From positions 62,001 to 126,000 of the forward strand of contig NZ_CP023315.3 of NCBI RefSeq assembly GCF_002310375.3: DNA of 64,000 nucleotides. The letters run 5' to 3'. Below, piece by piece: positions 8,672 to 19,334 of the stretch. Below the pieces are notes generated by a model that ran no database searches, was not told the origin of the DNA, and saw only the letters and a list, made by a program, of their open reading frames with translations. Each line of letters begins with the position of its first letter. Position 1 is the stretch's first letter. The translations under genes were made by a program, and so were the position numbers. This stretch comes from Caulobacter vibrioides (GTDB lineage: Bacteria > Pseudomonadota > Alphaproteobacteria > Caulobacterales > Caulobacteraceae).

Positions 8672-9682
8672 TCAGGCTTCGGGCTTCAGGGGGCGCGAGA
8701 GCAGGCCCGCAATCGCGGCGTCGACCGCGACCTCGCCCGCCAGGATGGCCGCGACGGCTTCGCAGATCGGCGCCTCGACGCCGACCTTGCGCGCCAGGGC
8801 GCGCACGGCGGGGGCCGAGGCCACGCCTTCGGCCACCGAGACCTTGCCGGCCAGCGCCTGCTCCAGGGTCAGGCCCTGACCCAGCGCCAGGCCTACGCTC
8901 ATGTTGCGCGATTGGGAGCTGGAGCAGGTCAGCACCAGATCGCCCAGGCCGCAGAGGCCGGCCACGGTCTCCGGCCGCGCGCCCAGCGCCACCGCCAGGC
9001 GGGTCAGTTCGGCGAAGCCGCGGGTGATCACCGTGGCATGGGCGTTGCGGCCCAGGCCCTTGCCCTCGACGATGCCGCAGGCGATGGCCAGCACGTTCTT
9101 CACCGCCCCGCCGGCCTCGGCGCCGATCAGGTCATTGGCCGTGTAGGGGCGGAAGGTCGGGATGGCGATGGCCTCGGCGATGGCGCGGCCCAGGGCCTCG
9201 TCTTCGCAGGCCAGGGTGACGGCGGCGGGCAGGTTGCGGGCGACTTCGCCGGCGAAGCTGGGCCCCGACAACACCGCGATCGGCGCGCCCGGCAGGGCTT
9301 CGGCCGCCACCTCGGTCATCAGCTTCAGCGAGCCCTGTTCCACGCCCTTGGAGCACAGCACGACGGGCGCGCCCGCCTTGCGATGCGGGGCGAAGGCCGT
9401 CAGGGCGGCGCGCAGGTGCTGGGCGGGGGCGACGGCCAGGATCAGGTCGCAGTCCGCGAGGTCCGCCAGGTCGGTGACGGCCTTGATCCCCGGCTCCAGC
9501 GCGACGCCGGGCAGGAAGACCGCATTCTCGTGCGCCGCGTTGATCGAGGCTACGACCTCGGGCTCGCGCGCCTGCAGCGTCACCGCCAGGCCCGCCCGCG
9601 CCGCCACCTGCGCCAGGGCCGTGCCCCAGGCGCCGGCGCCGATCACGCCAACCGTCTCAAAGGTCATGGGCTTGAACGTCAT
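8672..9682 (-). CDS. gpsA: Glycerol-3-phosphate dehydrogenase [NAD(P)+]
   Basis: A 336-residue enzyme reducing dihydroxyacetone phosphate to sn-glycerol-3-phosphate for phospholipid synthesis. The N-terminal Rossmann motif is [16 protein letters not shown], followed by the substrate-binding region ([12 protein letters not shown]) and the catalytic Lys in [13 protein letters not shown]. Length is typical. Its ATG overlaps the tsaD stop by four bases (ATGA), a sign of translational coupling; tsaD-gpsA adjacency is common in alphaproteobacteria. Confidence 0.97.
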   Translation of the reverse strand: MTFKPMTFETVGVIGAGAWGTALAQVAARAGLAVTLQAREPEVVASINAAHENAVFLPGVALEPGIKAVTDLADLADCDLILAVAPAQHLRAALTAFAPHRKAGAPVVLCSKGVEQGSLKLMTEVAAEALPGAPIAVLSGPSFAGEVARNLPAAVTLACEDEALGRAIAEAIAIPTFRPYTANDLIGAEAGGAVKNVLAIACGIVEGKGLGRNAHATVITRGFAELTRLAVALGARPETVAGLCGLGDLVLTCSSSQSRNMSVGLALGQGLTLEQALAGKVSVAEGVASAPAVRALARKVGVEAPICEAVAAILAGEVAVDAAIAGLLSRPLKPEA

Positions 9683-10782
9683 GCCTTGGCTCCCTTGCGT
9701 CCGTAGGCGTTGGCGGGATTGGCCAGCGCCGCGGCCTCGTCCAGCGGCCAGCGCGGACGGGCGACGGCGTCGAGGTCATCGAAGATACCCAGGGCCAGCC
9801 GCTCGGCGCCCGCCAGGGCGATCATGGCGGCGTTGTCGGTGCAGTAGGCCAGCGGCGGCGCGGCGAAGGAAAAGCCGTTCTTCTCGCAGTCGGCCAGCAG
9901 GGCCGCCCGCACCGCGCCGTTGGCCGCCACGCCGCCGGCGACCACGAAGCGCAGGTCGTCTTGGTCGTGGCTGTCCTTGTAGAGCTTCATCGCCCGATCG
10001 ACCCGCTCCGACAGCTGGCGGGCGATGGCGGCCTGCACCCCGGCGGCCAGGTCGCGGCGCTCGTCGTCGGTGGTCAGGGTCTCGGCGATCCGCGCGGCGG
10101 CGGTCTTCAGGCCCGAGAACGAGAAGTCGCAGTCCTTGCGGCCCAGCAGGGCGCGAGGCAGGGCGTAGCGCGTCGCATCGCCGCTCACGGCCAGCTTCTC
10201 CAGCGCCGGGCCGCCCGGATAGGGCAGGCCCAGACTCTTGGCGATCTTGTCGAAGGCCTCGCCGGCGGCGTCGTCGATCGTGGTGCCCAGGCGCCGGCAA
10301 GCCCCCACGCCTGACACCTCCAGCAGCTGGCAGTGGCCGCCGGACACCAGCAGCAGCAGGAACGGATAGGCGATGTCCGCGCCCAGGCGGGCGGAGACGG
10401 CGTGACCTTCCAGGTGGTTCACGGCCACCAGCGGCACGCCGCGCGCCAAGGCTACGGCCTTGCCGAACGCCAGGCCCACCATGACCCCGCCCACAAGGCC
10501 CGGTCCCGCCGTGGCGGCGACCCCGTCCAGATCTCCGAATCCGACGCCCGCCGCGCGAACAGCCTCGGCGGCGATGGCGTCGATCGACTCGACGTGCGCC
10601 CGGGCGGCGATCTCGGGCACGACGCCGCCGAACGGCGCATGCTTTTCGAACTGGGTGCCGATCACCGACGACAGCACCGTCACCGTCCCGTCCTGCTCGC
10701 GGCGCACGACCGAGGCCGCGGTTTCATCGCAGCTGGTCTCAAGGCCGAGGATAAGGAGGTCGGATTGCTTAGGGGATGTCAT
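9679..10782 (-). CDS. tsaD: tRNA N6-threonylcarbamoyladenosine transferase
   Basis: A 367-residue Kae1/TsaD protein that transfers the threonylcarbamoyl group to A37 of ANN-decoding tRNAs, working with TsaB, TsaC and TsaE. Visible features are the N-terminal [15 protein letters not shown], the metal-binding HLEGH, and the ATP-binding GGHCQLLEV and [10 protein letters not shown] segments. The open frame continues upstream across hemC on the other strand, giving an apparent 799-residue protein; only the part from the ATG at 10782 matches the family. It is divergent from hemC across 72 bp. Confidence 0.97.
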   Translation of the reverse strand: MTSPKQSDLLILGLETSCDETAASVVRREQDGTVTVLSSVIGTQFEKHAPFGGVVPEIAARAHVESIDAIAAEAVRAAGVGFGDLDGVAATAGPGLVGGVMVGLAFGKAVALARGVPLVAVNHLEGHAVSARLGADIAYPFLLLLVSGGHCQLLEVSGVGACRRLGTTIDDAAGEAFDKIAKSLGLPYPGGPALEKLAVSGDATRYALPRALLGRKDCDFSFSGLKTAAARIAETLTTDDERRDLAAGVQAAIARQLSERVDRAMKLYKDSHDQDDLRFVVAGGVAANGAVRAALLADCEKNGFSFAAPPLAYCTDNAAMIALAGAERLALGIFDDLDAVARPRWPLDEAAALANPANAYGRKGAKA

Positions 10783-10854
10783 CAGGTTGCGGGCTTTCCG
10801 CCGCTCCTGTAGCAGCGAAGAACAAAATTCGTCTCCGCAGGTAACGTTCAGACC

Positions 10855-11823
10855 GTGTCCCGGCAACCTCCCATCCGCATCGGCGCGCGCGGCTCCAAGC
10901 TGTCCCTGGCGCAATCGGGCCTCATGCAGGCGCGGATCGCCCATGCGCTCGGCGTTCCGGCCGGGGCCAGCAGGGAAGAGATCGAGGCGGCCGCGCCGCT
11001 GATCCCGATCGTCACCAGCGGCGACCGCATCCAGGACCGTCGCCTGATGGAGATCGGCGGCAAGGGCCTCTTCACCAAGGAGATCGAGGAGGCCCTGCTG
11101 GACGGCCGCATCGACTGCGCCGTCCATTCGCTGAAGGACATGCCGGCCGAGCTGCCGCCGGGCCTCGTCCTGGCCGCGACGCCCGAGCGCGAGGATCCGC
11201 GCGACGCCTTCATCAGCCACATCTGCGAGCGCCTCGAAGACCTGCCCAAGGGCGCGCGCCTGGGCACCGCGTCGTTGCGCCGCCAGGCCCAGGCCCTGCA
11301 TGTGCGCCCTGACCTCGAGATCGTCATGCTGCGCGGCAACGTCGATACGCGCCTGGCCAAGCTGGAGCGCGGCGAGGCCGACGCCATCCTGCTGGCCCAG
11401 TCGGGCCTCAATCGCCTGGGCCTTGGCCATCTGACCAAGAGCTGGCTCGATCCCGACGCCTGTCCGCCGGCCCCGGGCCAGGGCGCCCTCGTCATCGAGA
11501 CTCGGGCCGAGGATGTCGGCGCGCCGTGGCTGGACGCCGTCCGCTGCCGGGAGACCACGATCGCCGTGGCCGCCGAGCGCGGCGCGCTGCTGGCTCTGGA
11601 AGGGTCTTGCCGCACCGCCATCGGGGCGCGCGCGATCCTGGACGGGTCGCGGCTTTCGATCCTGGTCGAGGCCCTGACCCCCGACGGCGCCCAACGGTTC
11701 CGGCGCGAAGGCGACATCGTGCTGACCGGCGCCGACGATGTCGGCGAAGCCCGCGCCCTTGGCTTGACGCTGGGCGCCGAGGTCCGCGCGGCCGGCGGTG
11801 ACGCCATCGTCCTGCCGGAATAG
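10855..11823 (+). CDS. hemC: Porphobilinogen deaminase (hydroxymethylbilane synthase)
   Basis: A 322-residue enzyme that polymerises four porphobilinogen units to hydroxymethylbilane in tetrapyrrole synthesis. Family signatures include RIGARGSKLSLAQ at the N-terminus, GGKGLFTKEIEEALL, HSLKDMPAELPPG, and LEGSCRTAIGA, whose Cys carries the dipyrromethane cofactor. The start codon is a GTG at 10855. It is the first gene of a heme operon with hemD, a mitofilin-like gene and a hemY-like gene. Confidence 0.97.
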   Translation: MSRQPPIRIGARGSKLSLAQSGLMQARIAHALGVPAGASREEIEAAAPLIPIVTSGDRIQDRRLMEIGGKGLFTKEIEEALLDGRIDCAVHSLKDMPAELPPGLVLAATPEREDPRDAFISHICERLEDLPKGARLGTASLRRQAQALHVRPDLEIVMLRGNVDTRLAKLERGEADAILLAQSGLNRLGLGHLTKSWLDPDACPPAPGQGALVIETRAEDVGAPWLDAVRCRETTIAVAAERGALLALEGSCRTAIGARAILDGSRLSILVEALTPDGAQRFRREGDIVLTGADDVGEARALGLTLGAEVRAAGGDAIVLPE

Positions 11824-12514
11824 AGCCTTGGGCTCGGGCGCGCCGGTTTGGATCACCCGCGCCCAGCCTGGCGCCGCGGCGACGGCCGAACGCGTAGCGG
11901 CGCTGGGCTTCACGCCGATCATCGACCCGCTGCTCTCCGTCGAGCCGATCGTCGCGCCGATCGATCTGTCAGGTGTCGCGGCCCTGGCCTTCACCAGCGT
12001 CAATGGCGTCGAGGGCTTCGCCCGCTGCTCCGCACGGCGCGACCTGCCGGTCTTCACGGTGGGCGCCGCCACGGCCAAGGCTGCGCAAGACGCGGGATTT
12101 CTCCTGACCCGCAGCGCCGACGGCGATGTCGAGGCGCTGGAGCAGCTGATCGCCGACGCCCGTCCAGGGGCGGTGCTGTGGGCGGGCGCCCAGGCGCCGG
12201 CCGGCGACCTTGTCTCCGGCCTACGTGCGCGCGGCCTGGAGGCGCGCGGCGTGTCGGTCTACGCCACCGTTGAGCGCGCGCCGTCGGCCGCCACCTTGTC
12301 GCTGTTCGATGCGCCGCTCACCGTACTGGTCCATTCCCCCCGTGCGGCGCGAGCCCTGGCGGACGTCGTGACGGGCCGCGCCTGCGCTCATCTGCGCCTC
12401 CTGTGCCTGTCGGCCGCCGTCGCCGCGCCGCTGGCCAAGCTTGCCGAACCGCGTTCTGTGGCGTTCGCGCCGCGCCCGGACGAATCCGCGCTGCTGCAAC
12501 TGCTCGACGGTTGA
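11798..12514 (+). CDS. hemD: Uroporphyrinogen-III synthase
   Basis: A protein of up to 238 residues that cyclises hydroxymethylbilane to uroporphyrinogen III. Sequence conservation in this family is low; recognisable parts are VWITRAQPGAAATAERVAALGF, ALAFTSVNGVEGF and VFTVGAATAKAA, together with the position directly after hemC. The ATG at 11798 overlaps hemC by 26 bases. A TTG at 11828, just before the conserved N-terminal strand, is an equally plausible start; neither has a strong ribosome binding site. Confidence 0.9.
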   Translation: MTPSSCRNRALGSGAPVWITRAQPGAAATAERVAALGFTPIIDPLLSVEPIVAPIDLSGVAALAFTSVNGVEGFARCSARRDLPVFTVGAATAKAAQDAGFLLTRSADGDVEALEQLIADARPGAVLWAGAQAPAGDLVSGLRARGLEARGVSVYATVERAPSAATLSLFDAPLTVLVHSPRAARALADVVTGRACAHLRLLCLSAAVAAPLAKLAEPRSVAFAPRPDESALLQLLDG

Positions 12515-12557
12515 GCGCGGCGTTGCGCGACGCGGCGGGGTGGGGCACGAATGGGCC

Positions 12558-13454
12558 ATGAACGCCGATGCCGATCCCGTTGAAATCGCCGCGCCCAGCG
12601 ATCCGGCGCTCTATGCCCGTCGTCGGGTGATGGGGCCGGGGGTGTGGGCCTGGCTTGTGCTCTGCCTCGTCTGCGTTGGCTTGGGGGCCGGCGTCGCCCG
12701 CTTCGGGCCATCCTGGTTCGCAGCCCAGCCCGCCCCGCCCGAGGCGGCCGTGTCAGCCACGCCCAGCCCGCGTCCGATCGCCGAGCGGGTGGCGACGGGC
12801 GCAGCGCTTCCGCTGGAGAGCCCCGAGCCGATGGTCGCCGCGCCCGCGCTGGCCGACGTCGAGCGGCTCAATGGCCGAATCACCGCTTTGGAAGCCAGCC
12901 AGAAGACCGTGGCCGACGCGGCGGTGGCCGCGCTCGCGGTCGCGACCCTCGCCGAGGCGGCGGGAACCTCGCGTCCGTTCGGTCCGGAGCTGCTGGGCCT
13001 GGAGCGGGTCTTGCCAGGCTCGCCCGATCTGCGCGCCCTTGAGCCGCTCTCGCGCACGGGCGCGCCGACCCGCGCGGGTCTGGCCACCCAATTCGGCAAT
13101 CTGGCCGGCCGCGCCGCCAGCGCCTCGCGCAATCCCGGCATGGACGCTGATCTGTTCTCGCGGGTCCGCTACGCCCTCTCCAGCATCGTCTCGATCCGCC
13201 ACGTCGGCTCGACCAAGGGCTCGACGCCCGACGCCATGCTGGCGCGCGCCCAGGCCCTGCTGGACGAGGGCGACGTCGAAGGCGCGGTCGCCGCGCTCGA
13301 CCCGCTCAACGATTCCTCGCGTGAGGTGCTCGCGCCGTGGTTCGTCGCCGCTAACCGCCGGATCGAGATCGACCGCCATGTGTCGGCCGTCCGCGCCGAC
13401 GCCCTGGCCGAACTGGCGCGGGTCTCGCGCGCCACCGCCCCGGTCGCGCCATGA
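12558..13454 (+). CDS. Mitofilin/Mic60-like inner membrane protein
   Basis: A 298-residue protein with a charged N-terminus, one membrane helix at about residues 28-48 (WAWLVLCLVCVGLGAGVARF), an Ala/Pro-rich linker, a helical coiled-coil-like stretch (LNGRITALEASQKTVADAA) and a conserved C-terminal part ending with LDPLNDSSREVLAPWF. Alphaproteobacterial homologues of mitochondrial Mic60 are encoded in heme-gene clusters between hemD and hemY-like genes, have this topology, and are linked to membrane shaping. I assign it by architecture and position. It is shorter than mitochondrial Mic60. The ATG at 12558 was preferred to the earlier frame start, which lies inside hemD. Its stop overlaps the next gene by four bases. 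Confidence 0.7.
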   Translation: MNADADPVEIAAPSDPALYARRRVMGPGVWAWLVLCLVCVGLGAGVARFGPSWFAAQPAPPEAAVSATPSPRPIAERVATGAALPLESPEPMVAAPALADVERLNGRITALEASQKTVADAAVAALAVATLAEAAGTSRPFGPELLGLERVLPGSPDLRALEPLSRTGAPTRAGLATQFGNLAGRAASASRNPGMDADLFSRVRYALSSIVSIRHVGSTKGSTPDAMLARAQALLDEGDVEGAVAALDPLNDSSREVLAPWFVAANRRIEIDRHVSAVRADALAELARVSRATAPVAP

Positions 13455-14986
13455 CCCGCGTCGCCTTCGCGCTCTTTCTGGTCGCCGTCGTCGCCGTCAG
13501 CGTCCTGGCCCTGACCGGCGAGCCGGGTCGCGCCTCATTGGAGTGGATGGGCTGGCGGGTCGAGATGACGGCCGCCGCCGCCGCGCTCTTGACCCTGTTC
13601 TCGGCCCTGATGTTCACCCTGCTGTGGCGCGGCGTCATCTGGATCGTCGAGGCCCCCCGCCGTGCGGCGAGGGCCCGGGCCGAGGCCAAGCGCAAGCAGG
13701 CCATCGAAGCGCTTTCGCGGGGCTTTCTGGCCGTGGCCGCCGGCGACGGCTCGGAGGCCCGCCGTCTGGCGCAGAAGTCGTCGGAGCTGGCCGAGGACGC
13801 GCCGGCCCTGGTCCGCGTGCTGGCCGCCCAGGCGGCCGAGGCCGCCGGCGACCGCGGCGCGGCCAAGAGCGCCTACAACGCCATGCTCGGCTTTCCCGAG
13901 ATGCGCCTGGCCGGTCTGCGCGGCCTGATGCTCGCCGCCCAGGCCGAGGGCGACCGGCAGGCGGCGATCCGCCACGCCGAAACCGCCTATGGCCTGGCGC
14001 GGACCGCGCGCTGGGCGTGGCGCGCCCTTCTGGAGGCTCGCCTCGAAGCCGGCGACTGGGCCGCCGCCCTGGAGCTTGTCCGAGGCGCGCTTGAGCGCAA
14101 GATCGTCTCGCCGGTCGTGGCCGAGCGCAGCCGCGCGGCCCTGCTGGCCGCCTCGGCCGCCAGCCTCGTCAATGCGCATGACCCCAAGACCCGCGCCCAG
14201 GCGCTGGATTTCGCGACCCAGTCGGTGAAGCTCAAGCCCGACTTCGCGCCCGGCGTGGTCATGGCCGCGCGCCTGCTGGCCGAAGACGGCAAGACCGCCA
14301 AGGCCAGCGGCCTGATCGAGACCGCCTGGAAGGCCGAGCCCCATCCGGCGCTGTGGCTGGCCTATCGCGACCTGAAGACCAACGAGACGCCCAAGGCCCG
14401 CGCCCAGCGCCTGGCCGGGCTGGCCGCCTTGAAGCCCGAGGCGCGGGAAAGCCGTCTGTTGCGCGTGGAAAGCGCCCTGATCGGCGGTGATCCGGTCGCC
14501 GCCCGCGCCGCCGCCCGTCTGCTGGATGACGAGGCCCCGACCGCCCGTTTCGCCGGCCTGATGGCGCGGGTGGCCGCCGCCAACGGCGACGCGGACGAGG
14601 CGCGCGCCTGGATCGCGCGCGGCGTGGCCGCGCCCCAGGAGCCGGACTGGTCTGATCTGGATCCCGAAGGCCTCGCCTTCGCCTATCAGCGCGACGACTG
14701 GGCCCGGCTGGCGGTCAGCTACGCCGAGACAGGCCAGCTGATCCACCCCCGCCATGAGCGGCGCGAGCGGACCATGAACGATCTGCCGGAACTGCCGTCG
14801 GCCTATGCGGAGTCGACCCCGTTCATCCGCGCGGCCGAGACCGGCGGCGCCCTGCTGCCCATTCCGGACGACCCCGGCGTGTTCGACGCCCCGCCTGTTC
14901 CGGAGCCTCCGGAAGGCGGTCCGGCGCCCCGTCGCAATTCTGGTGCAAGACGGCGCTTGGCAAGTGGCTCGCGCGCCGCTAAATAG
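13451..14986 (+). CDS. HemY-N domain, TPR-like heme-biosynthesis-associated membrane protein
   Basis: A 511-residue protein with two N-terminal membrane helices (residues about 3-20 and 40-60), a cytoplasmic tail rich in Ala and helical repeats resembling TPRs, and a low-complexity Pro-rich C-terminus. This is the architecture of the bacterial HemY-N family, named for its place in heme operons but not itself the protoporphyrinogen oxidase. It starts in an ATGA overlap with the mitofilin-like gene. Its biochemical role is not established. Confidence 0.85.
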   Translation: MTRVAFALFLVAVVAVSVLALTGEPGRASLEWMGWRVEMTAAAAALLTLFSALMFTLLWRGVIWIVEAPRRAARARAEAKRKQAIEALSRGFLAVAAGDGSEARRLAQKSSELAEDAPALVRVLAAQAAEAAGDRGAAKSAYNAMLGFPEMRLAGLRGLMLAAQAEGDRQAAIRHAETAYGLARTARWAWRALLEARLEAGDWAAALELVRGALERKIVSPVVAERSRAALLAASAASLVNAHDPKTRAQALDFATQSVKLKPDFAPGVVMAARLLAEDGKTAKASGLIETAWKAEPHPALWLAYRDLKTNETPKARAQRLAGLAALKPEARESRLLRVESALIGGDPVAARAAARLLDDEAPTARFAGLMARVAAANGDADEARAWIARGVAAPQEPDWSDLDPEGLAFAYQRDDWARLAVSYAETGQLIHPRHERRERTMNDLPELPSAYAESTPFIRAAETGGALLPIPDDPGVFDAPPVPEPPEGGPAPRRNSGARRRLASGSRAAK

Positions 14987-14998
14987 GCGCTCCCTTCG

Positions 14999-15020
14999 CT
15001 CTGAAGCGCCCGCTTCGGAG
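14999..15020 (+). terminator. Weak hairpin after the heme operon
   Basis: CTCTGAAGCG and CGCTTCGGAG form a ten-base-pair stem (one G-U pair) with a two-base loop just after the hemY-like stop. There is no T-run, so it may be a processing or pausing hairpin rather than an intrinsic terminator. Confidence 0.35.
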
Positions 15021-15027
15021 CCCGTGG

Positions 15028-15103
15028 GCCGCCTTAGCTCAGCCGGTAGAGCGGCGCATTCGTAATGCGTAGGTCAGGTGTTCGAGTCACCTAGGCGGCA
15101 CCA
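15028..15103 (+). tRNA. tRNA-Thr (anticodon CGT)
   Basis: A complete 76-base cloverleaf including encoded CCA. The acceptor stem is GCCGCCT paired with AGGCGGC, the D arm has GCTC/GAGC, the anticodon loop is TTCGTAA with CGT at 15061-15063 (reads ACG threonine codons), and the T arm has AGGTG-TTCGAGT-CACCT. No copy of its 3' end was seen nearby, so there is no sign of use as an integration site. Confidence 0.96.
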
Positions 15104-15385
15104 CTTTTCATAAGCTTGAACAATCACTTAGGTGTTTGGGTGATTGGTGCCCCAGGGCTTCGTTGAGAAGCGTGGATGTGAGCTGAAAACACCAGCGCAA
15201 ACCCCAGATACCCACAGCTTAGTGGCTCCAGTTCGCAAGACGGCGGCGTTGATCCTCGCCCAGAATGTACAGAAGATATCCCCGTCTAAAGTGAATTGAC
15301 GGGAAGCGACCCATTGTAGTCAGGCGATTCGAGAGGGACCATTGCCACGTTCGAACTTTTCGAACGCTGAACCCGGAGACCTGAA
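15104..15385. other. Intergenic region after tRNA-Thr, no supported gene
   Basis: This stretch is less GC-rich than the surrounding genes and holds no recognised coding sequence. An imperfect inverted repeat (AATCAC...GTGATT) lies soon after the tRNA, and a perfect one lies at 15348-15366, just before the small ORF. It may be remnant or regulatory DNA. Confidence 0.5.
15348..15366. promoter_or_regulatory. Perfect inverted repeat before the micropeptide ORF
   Basis: CGTTCGAA-CTT-TTCGAACG has eight-base arms and a three-base loop and ends 19 bases before the ATG at 15386. It could be an operator, or a hairpin in the leader mRNA affecting translation. Confidence 0.5.
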
Positions 15386-15469
15386 ATGGACATCACCGTC
15401 CAGATCCCCGGGCTCTTGGTCCTCCTGCTCGTGGCAATGGCTGTCGCGATCACGAAGGCAAAGCGCTGA
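15386..15469 (+). CDS. Putative 27-residue single-span membrane peptide
   Basis: The translation begins MDITVQIPG, continues as an uninterrupted hydrophobic helix rich in Leu, Val and Ala, and ends TKAKR with a positive tail, a typical small inner-membrane peptide with the basic end inside. A ribosome binding site GGAGA lies eight bases before the ATG, a perfect inverted repeat lies just upstream, and a hairpin follows eight bases after the stop. I do not recognise a family. Similar-sized peptides include type I toxins and small membrane regulators. The ORF is short enough to arise by chance, so the call rests on the combination of signals. Confidence 0.45.
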   Translation: MDITVQIPGLLVLLLVAMAVAITKAKR

Positions 15470-15476
15470 CCGGAGG

Positions 15477-15507
15477 GTGCCGAGGGATCTAGACCATCTC
15501 TCGGCAC
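15477..15507 (+). terminator. Hairpin after the micropeptide ORF
   Basis: GTGCCGAG and CTCGGCAC form a perfect eight-base-pair stem around a 15-base loop, starting eight bases after the micropeptide stop. No T-run follows, so termination would be inefficient or factor-dependent. Confidence 0.35.
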
Positions 15508-15670
15508 CTGCTCTGGAAGACGCCGCATTAGGATGCGTCGTGGGGCATAGCGCGGTCAACTAAGAGGTTGGCTAAATCGGTAGCTATACACAGATGGATC
15601 CCCCTCTGGGGCATTGATCGCGGTTGCGCGCCTTATCCCGCCGCGCCGTAGCCCCGCTTAAGCGCGCAAC

Positions 15671-15699
15671 GAAAAGGCCCGGTGTTGCCACCGGGCCTT
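15671..15699 (-). terminator. Intrinsic terminator of the fad cluster
   Basis: Read on the minus strand, AAGGCCCGGTGG and its complement form a strong GC-rich stem with a very short loop, followed by TTTTC. It lies about 25 bases after the stop of the fadB/J-like gene, the last gene of the leftward cluster. Confidence 0.8.
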
Positions 15700-15724
15700 C
15701 CGTCGTTCTGAGCTAAGGCTGGGC

Positions 15725-17923
15725 TTACGCCGCCGCCTTGGCCTTGGCGCCGAAGCGGCCGTAGAAGGTCTCGCCCTTCTCGGCCATCTCGCGCAGCAGG
15801 GCCGGCGGGGCGAACCGCTTGCCGTACTTCTGGGCCAGGGCGTCGCAGGCCTCGACAAAGGCCTTGGCGCCGACGGCGTCGATCAGGCTGATCGGACCGC
15901 CGGTCCAGGGCGCGAAGCCCCAGCCCAGGATCGCGCCGACATCGGCTTCGCGCGGATCGGTGATGACGCCTTCCTCGAAGCAGCGCGCGGCCTCGACGGC
16001 CTGGCGGTACAGGAGGCGGATGCGGATCTCCTGGATCAGCGCCTGGTCGGCCTCTGCGATCGTCACCGGCGCCAGCTCCGACAGACCCTTCCACAGGGTC
16101 TTGGGGCCATTCTCCGGATAATCGTAGAAGCCCTTGCCGTTCTTGCGGCCAAAGCGCTGCAGCTCGACGACCATCTTTTCGATGATCGGGGCGAACGGAC
16201 GGTCCTCGAACTTGTCGCCGAGGTCCTTCTTGGTCTGCTGGGTGACCTTGTAGCCAAGGTCCAGAGCGACGTCGTCGTTCATCTCCAGCGGACCGCGCGG
16301 CATGCCCGTGGCGCGGCCGACATTGTCGATGATGGCCGGGGCGATGCCGTCGGCCAGCATCTCGAGGCCTTCCTGCACGAAGGTGCCGAAGCAGCGGCTG
16401 GTGTAGAAGCCGCGGCTATCGTTCACGACGATCGGGGTCTTCTTGATCTTCAGGACGTAGTCGATCGACTTGGCCAGGGCCTCGTCCGAGGTTTCCTCGC
16501 CCATGATGATCTCAACGAGGCCCATCTTGTCGACCGGCGAGAAGAAGTGGATGCCGATGAAGTTCTTCGGACGCACCGACGCCTTGGCCAGGCCGGTGAT
16601 CGGCAGGGTCGAGGTGTTGGAGCCGAAGATGGCGTCCTCGGCCAGCTGGGCCTCGGCCTTCTGGGTGACGTCGGCTTTGATCTCGCGGCTCTCGAACACC
16701 GCCTCGATCACCAGATCGCTGCCCTTGACGTGGGCGTAGTCGGTGGTCGGGGTGATCAGGGCCAGGACCGCGTCGGCCTTGTCCTGAGTCATCTTGCCGC
16801 GCGACACGGCCTTCTTGAGCAGGTTTTCGGCGTAGGCCTTGCCCTTCTCGGCCGCCTCTTGGCTCTGGTCGATCAGCACGGTCTCGATGCCGGCCATGGC
16901 TTGGACATAGGCGATACCCGCGCCCATCATGCCCGCGCCCAGAACGGCGACCTTCTTGGCTTCCGACGGCGGCACGTTGGCCGGACGGCCCGAGCCCTTG
17001 CCCAGTTCCTGCAAGCTGAGGAACAGGGTGCGGATCATGCCCTTGGCCTGCGGCGACATCATCGTCTTCAGGAAGTAGCGGGTCTCGATGCGGATGGCCG
17101 CGTCGAACGGCACCTGCGTGCCTTCATAGACCGCCTTCAGGATGTTCAGCTGGGCGGGGTAGTTGCCATAGGTCTGCTTGCGGAGCATGGCGTTGCCCAT
17201 GATGAACACCTGGCCGCCGGTCGGGGTGTAGGGACCGCCGCCGGGCAGCTTGAAGTCCTTCTTGTCCCACGGCGCGACCGGATCGCCCTTGGTCTTGACC
17301 CAGGTCTTGGCGGCTTCGACGACTTGGTCGGCCGGCACGACTTCATGCACGACCTTGTTGGCCAGAGCCTCGGCCGGCTTCATCGACTTGCCTTCCAGCA
17401 GGTACGGCGCAGCGGCCATCACGCCCATCAGGCGCGGCAGGCGCTGGGTGCCGCCGGCGCCGGGCAGGAGGCCGACCTTGGCTTCGGGCAAGGCCAGCTG
17501 GATCTTCGGATGGTCGGCGACCACGCGATAGTGGCAGGCCAGCGCGATCTCGAGACCGCCGCCCATGGCCAGGCCGTTGATCGCCGCAGCGACCGGCTTG
17601 CCGCAGGTTTCCAGGGCGCGGAAGGCCTTGTTCAGCGCAAAGCCGGCGTCATAGGCGGCCTTCAGGCCGGCCTCACCGCCAGCGCCGCCGCCCAGACCGC
17701 CGTTGCCACCCAGTTCGCCCAGGTCGGCGCCGGCGCAGAAGCCCGTCGTCTTGCCCGAGGTGATGACGACGCCCTTGATCTCGGCGTCGGACTTGATGCG
17801 TTCGACGATCTCGCCGATTTCGCGGATGACCGACGCGGTCAGGGTGTTCATCGAACGGCCGGGGACGTCGAAGGTGACGAGGGCCACGCCGTCGGAGTCG
17901 ACCTCGATCTTGAAGTTTTCCAT
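15725..17923 (-). CDS. Multifunctional enoyl-CoA hydratase / 3-hydroxyacyl-CoA dehydrogenase (FadB/FadJ type)
   Basis: A 732-residue fusion enzyme for beta-oxidation. Residues about 1-200 are an enoyl-CoA hydratase domain ([19 protein letters not shown] forms the oxyanion hole). Residues about 325-510 are the NAD-binding 3-hydroxyacyl-CoA dehydrogenase domain ([21 protein letters not shown]), followed by two C-terminal dehydrogenase domains with the [15 protein letters not shown] motif. It converts trans-2-enoyl-CoA to 3-ketoacyl-CoA, the substrate of the thiolase encoded upstream. An intrinsic terminator follows. Length fits the alphaproteobacterial form. Confidence 0.96.
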   Translation of the reverse strand: MENFKIEVDSDGVALVTFDVPGRSMNTLTASVIREIGEIVERIKSDAEIKGVVITSGKTTGFCAGADLGELGGNGGLGGGAGGEAGLKAAYDAGFALNKAFRALETCGKPVAAAINGLAMGGGLEIALACHYRVVADHPKIQLALPEAKVGLLPGAGGTQRLPRLMGVMAAAPYLLEGKSMKPAEALANKVVHEVVPADQVVEAAKTWVKTKGDPVAPWDKKDFKLPGGGPYTPTGGQVFIMGNAMLRKQTYGNYPAQLNILKAVYEGTQVPFDAAIRIETRYFLKTMMSPQAKGMIRTLFLSLQELGKGSGRPANVPPSEAKKVAVLGAGMMGAGIAYVQAMAGIETVLIDQSQEAAEKGKAYAENLLKKAVSRGKMTQDKADAVLALITPTTDYAHVKGSDLVIEAVFESREIKADVTQKAEAQLAEDAIFGSNTSTLPITGLAKASVRPKNFIGIHFFSPVDKMGLVEIIMGEETSDEALAKSIDYVLKIKKTPIVVNDSRGFYTSRCFGTFVQEGLEMLADGIAPAIIDNVGRATGMPRGPLEMNDDVALDLGYKVTQQTKKDLGDKFEDRPFAPIIEKMVVELQRFGRKNGKGFYDYPENGPKTLWKGLSELAPVTIAEADQALIQEIRIRLLYRQAVEAARCFEEGVITDPREADVGAILGWGFAPWTGGPISLIDAVGAKAFVEACDALAQKYGKRFAPPALLREMAEKGETFYGRFGAKAKAAA

Positions 17924-17947
17924 GGGGATTCTTCCTCAGAATTCGAT

Positions 17948-18056
17948 GTCATCCCGGCCGTAGCGCAGCGGAGAGCCGGGACCGCCAGAAACTCGAAGCT
18001 GGAAGCTCTGAGCTTGCCGCGGTCCCGGATCGGCCCTTCGGGCCGTCCGGGATGAC
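17948..18056. repeat. Intergenic palindromic element (GTCATCCCGG family)
   Basis: The element opens GTCATCCCGG and closes with CCGGGATGAC, forming an extended imperfect palindrome between the thiolase and fadB/J-like genes. Related copies lie at 26358-26467, 49723-49829 and 54139-54214. It probably folds in the cotranscript and could influence mRNA stability between the two genes. Confidence 0.8.
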
Positions 18057-18064
18057 AGGTTAAA

Positions 18065-19270
<1,206 letters not shown>

Positions 19271-19334
19271 GGAATGGCTCCTTCCTGCGAAGTGTTGTTA
19301 GTGTCGTTGACGGGCGGCCGGCGAACCGGGCGCC

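Noticed and set aside
9679..12078. An apparent 799-residue fused protein on the minus strand
   Set aside because: Only the part from 10782 matches TsaD; the rest runs antisense through hemC and has GC-rich shadow composition.
15028..15103. tRNA-Thr as an integration site for the following 600-bp gap
   Set aside because: No duplicated tRNA 3' end, integrase gene or phage-like genes were seen nearby.
15286..15528. An 80-residue minus-strand ORF opposite the micropeptide
   Set aside because: It has no recognised domain, and the plus-strand ORF has better start, hydrophobic and hairpin signals.
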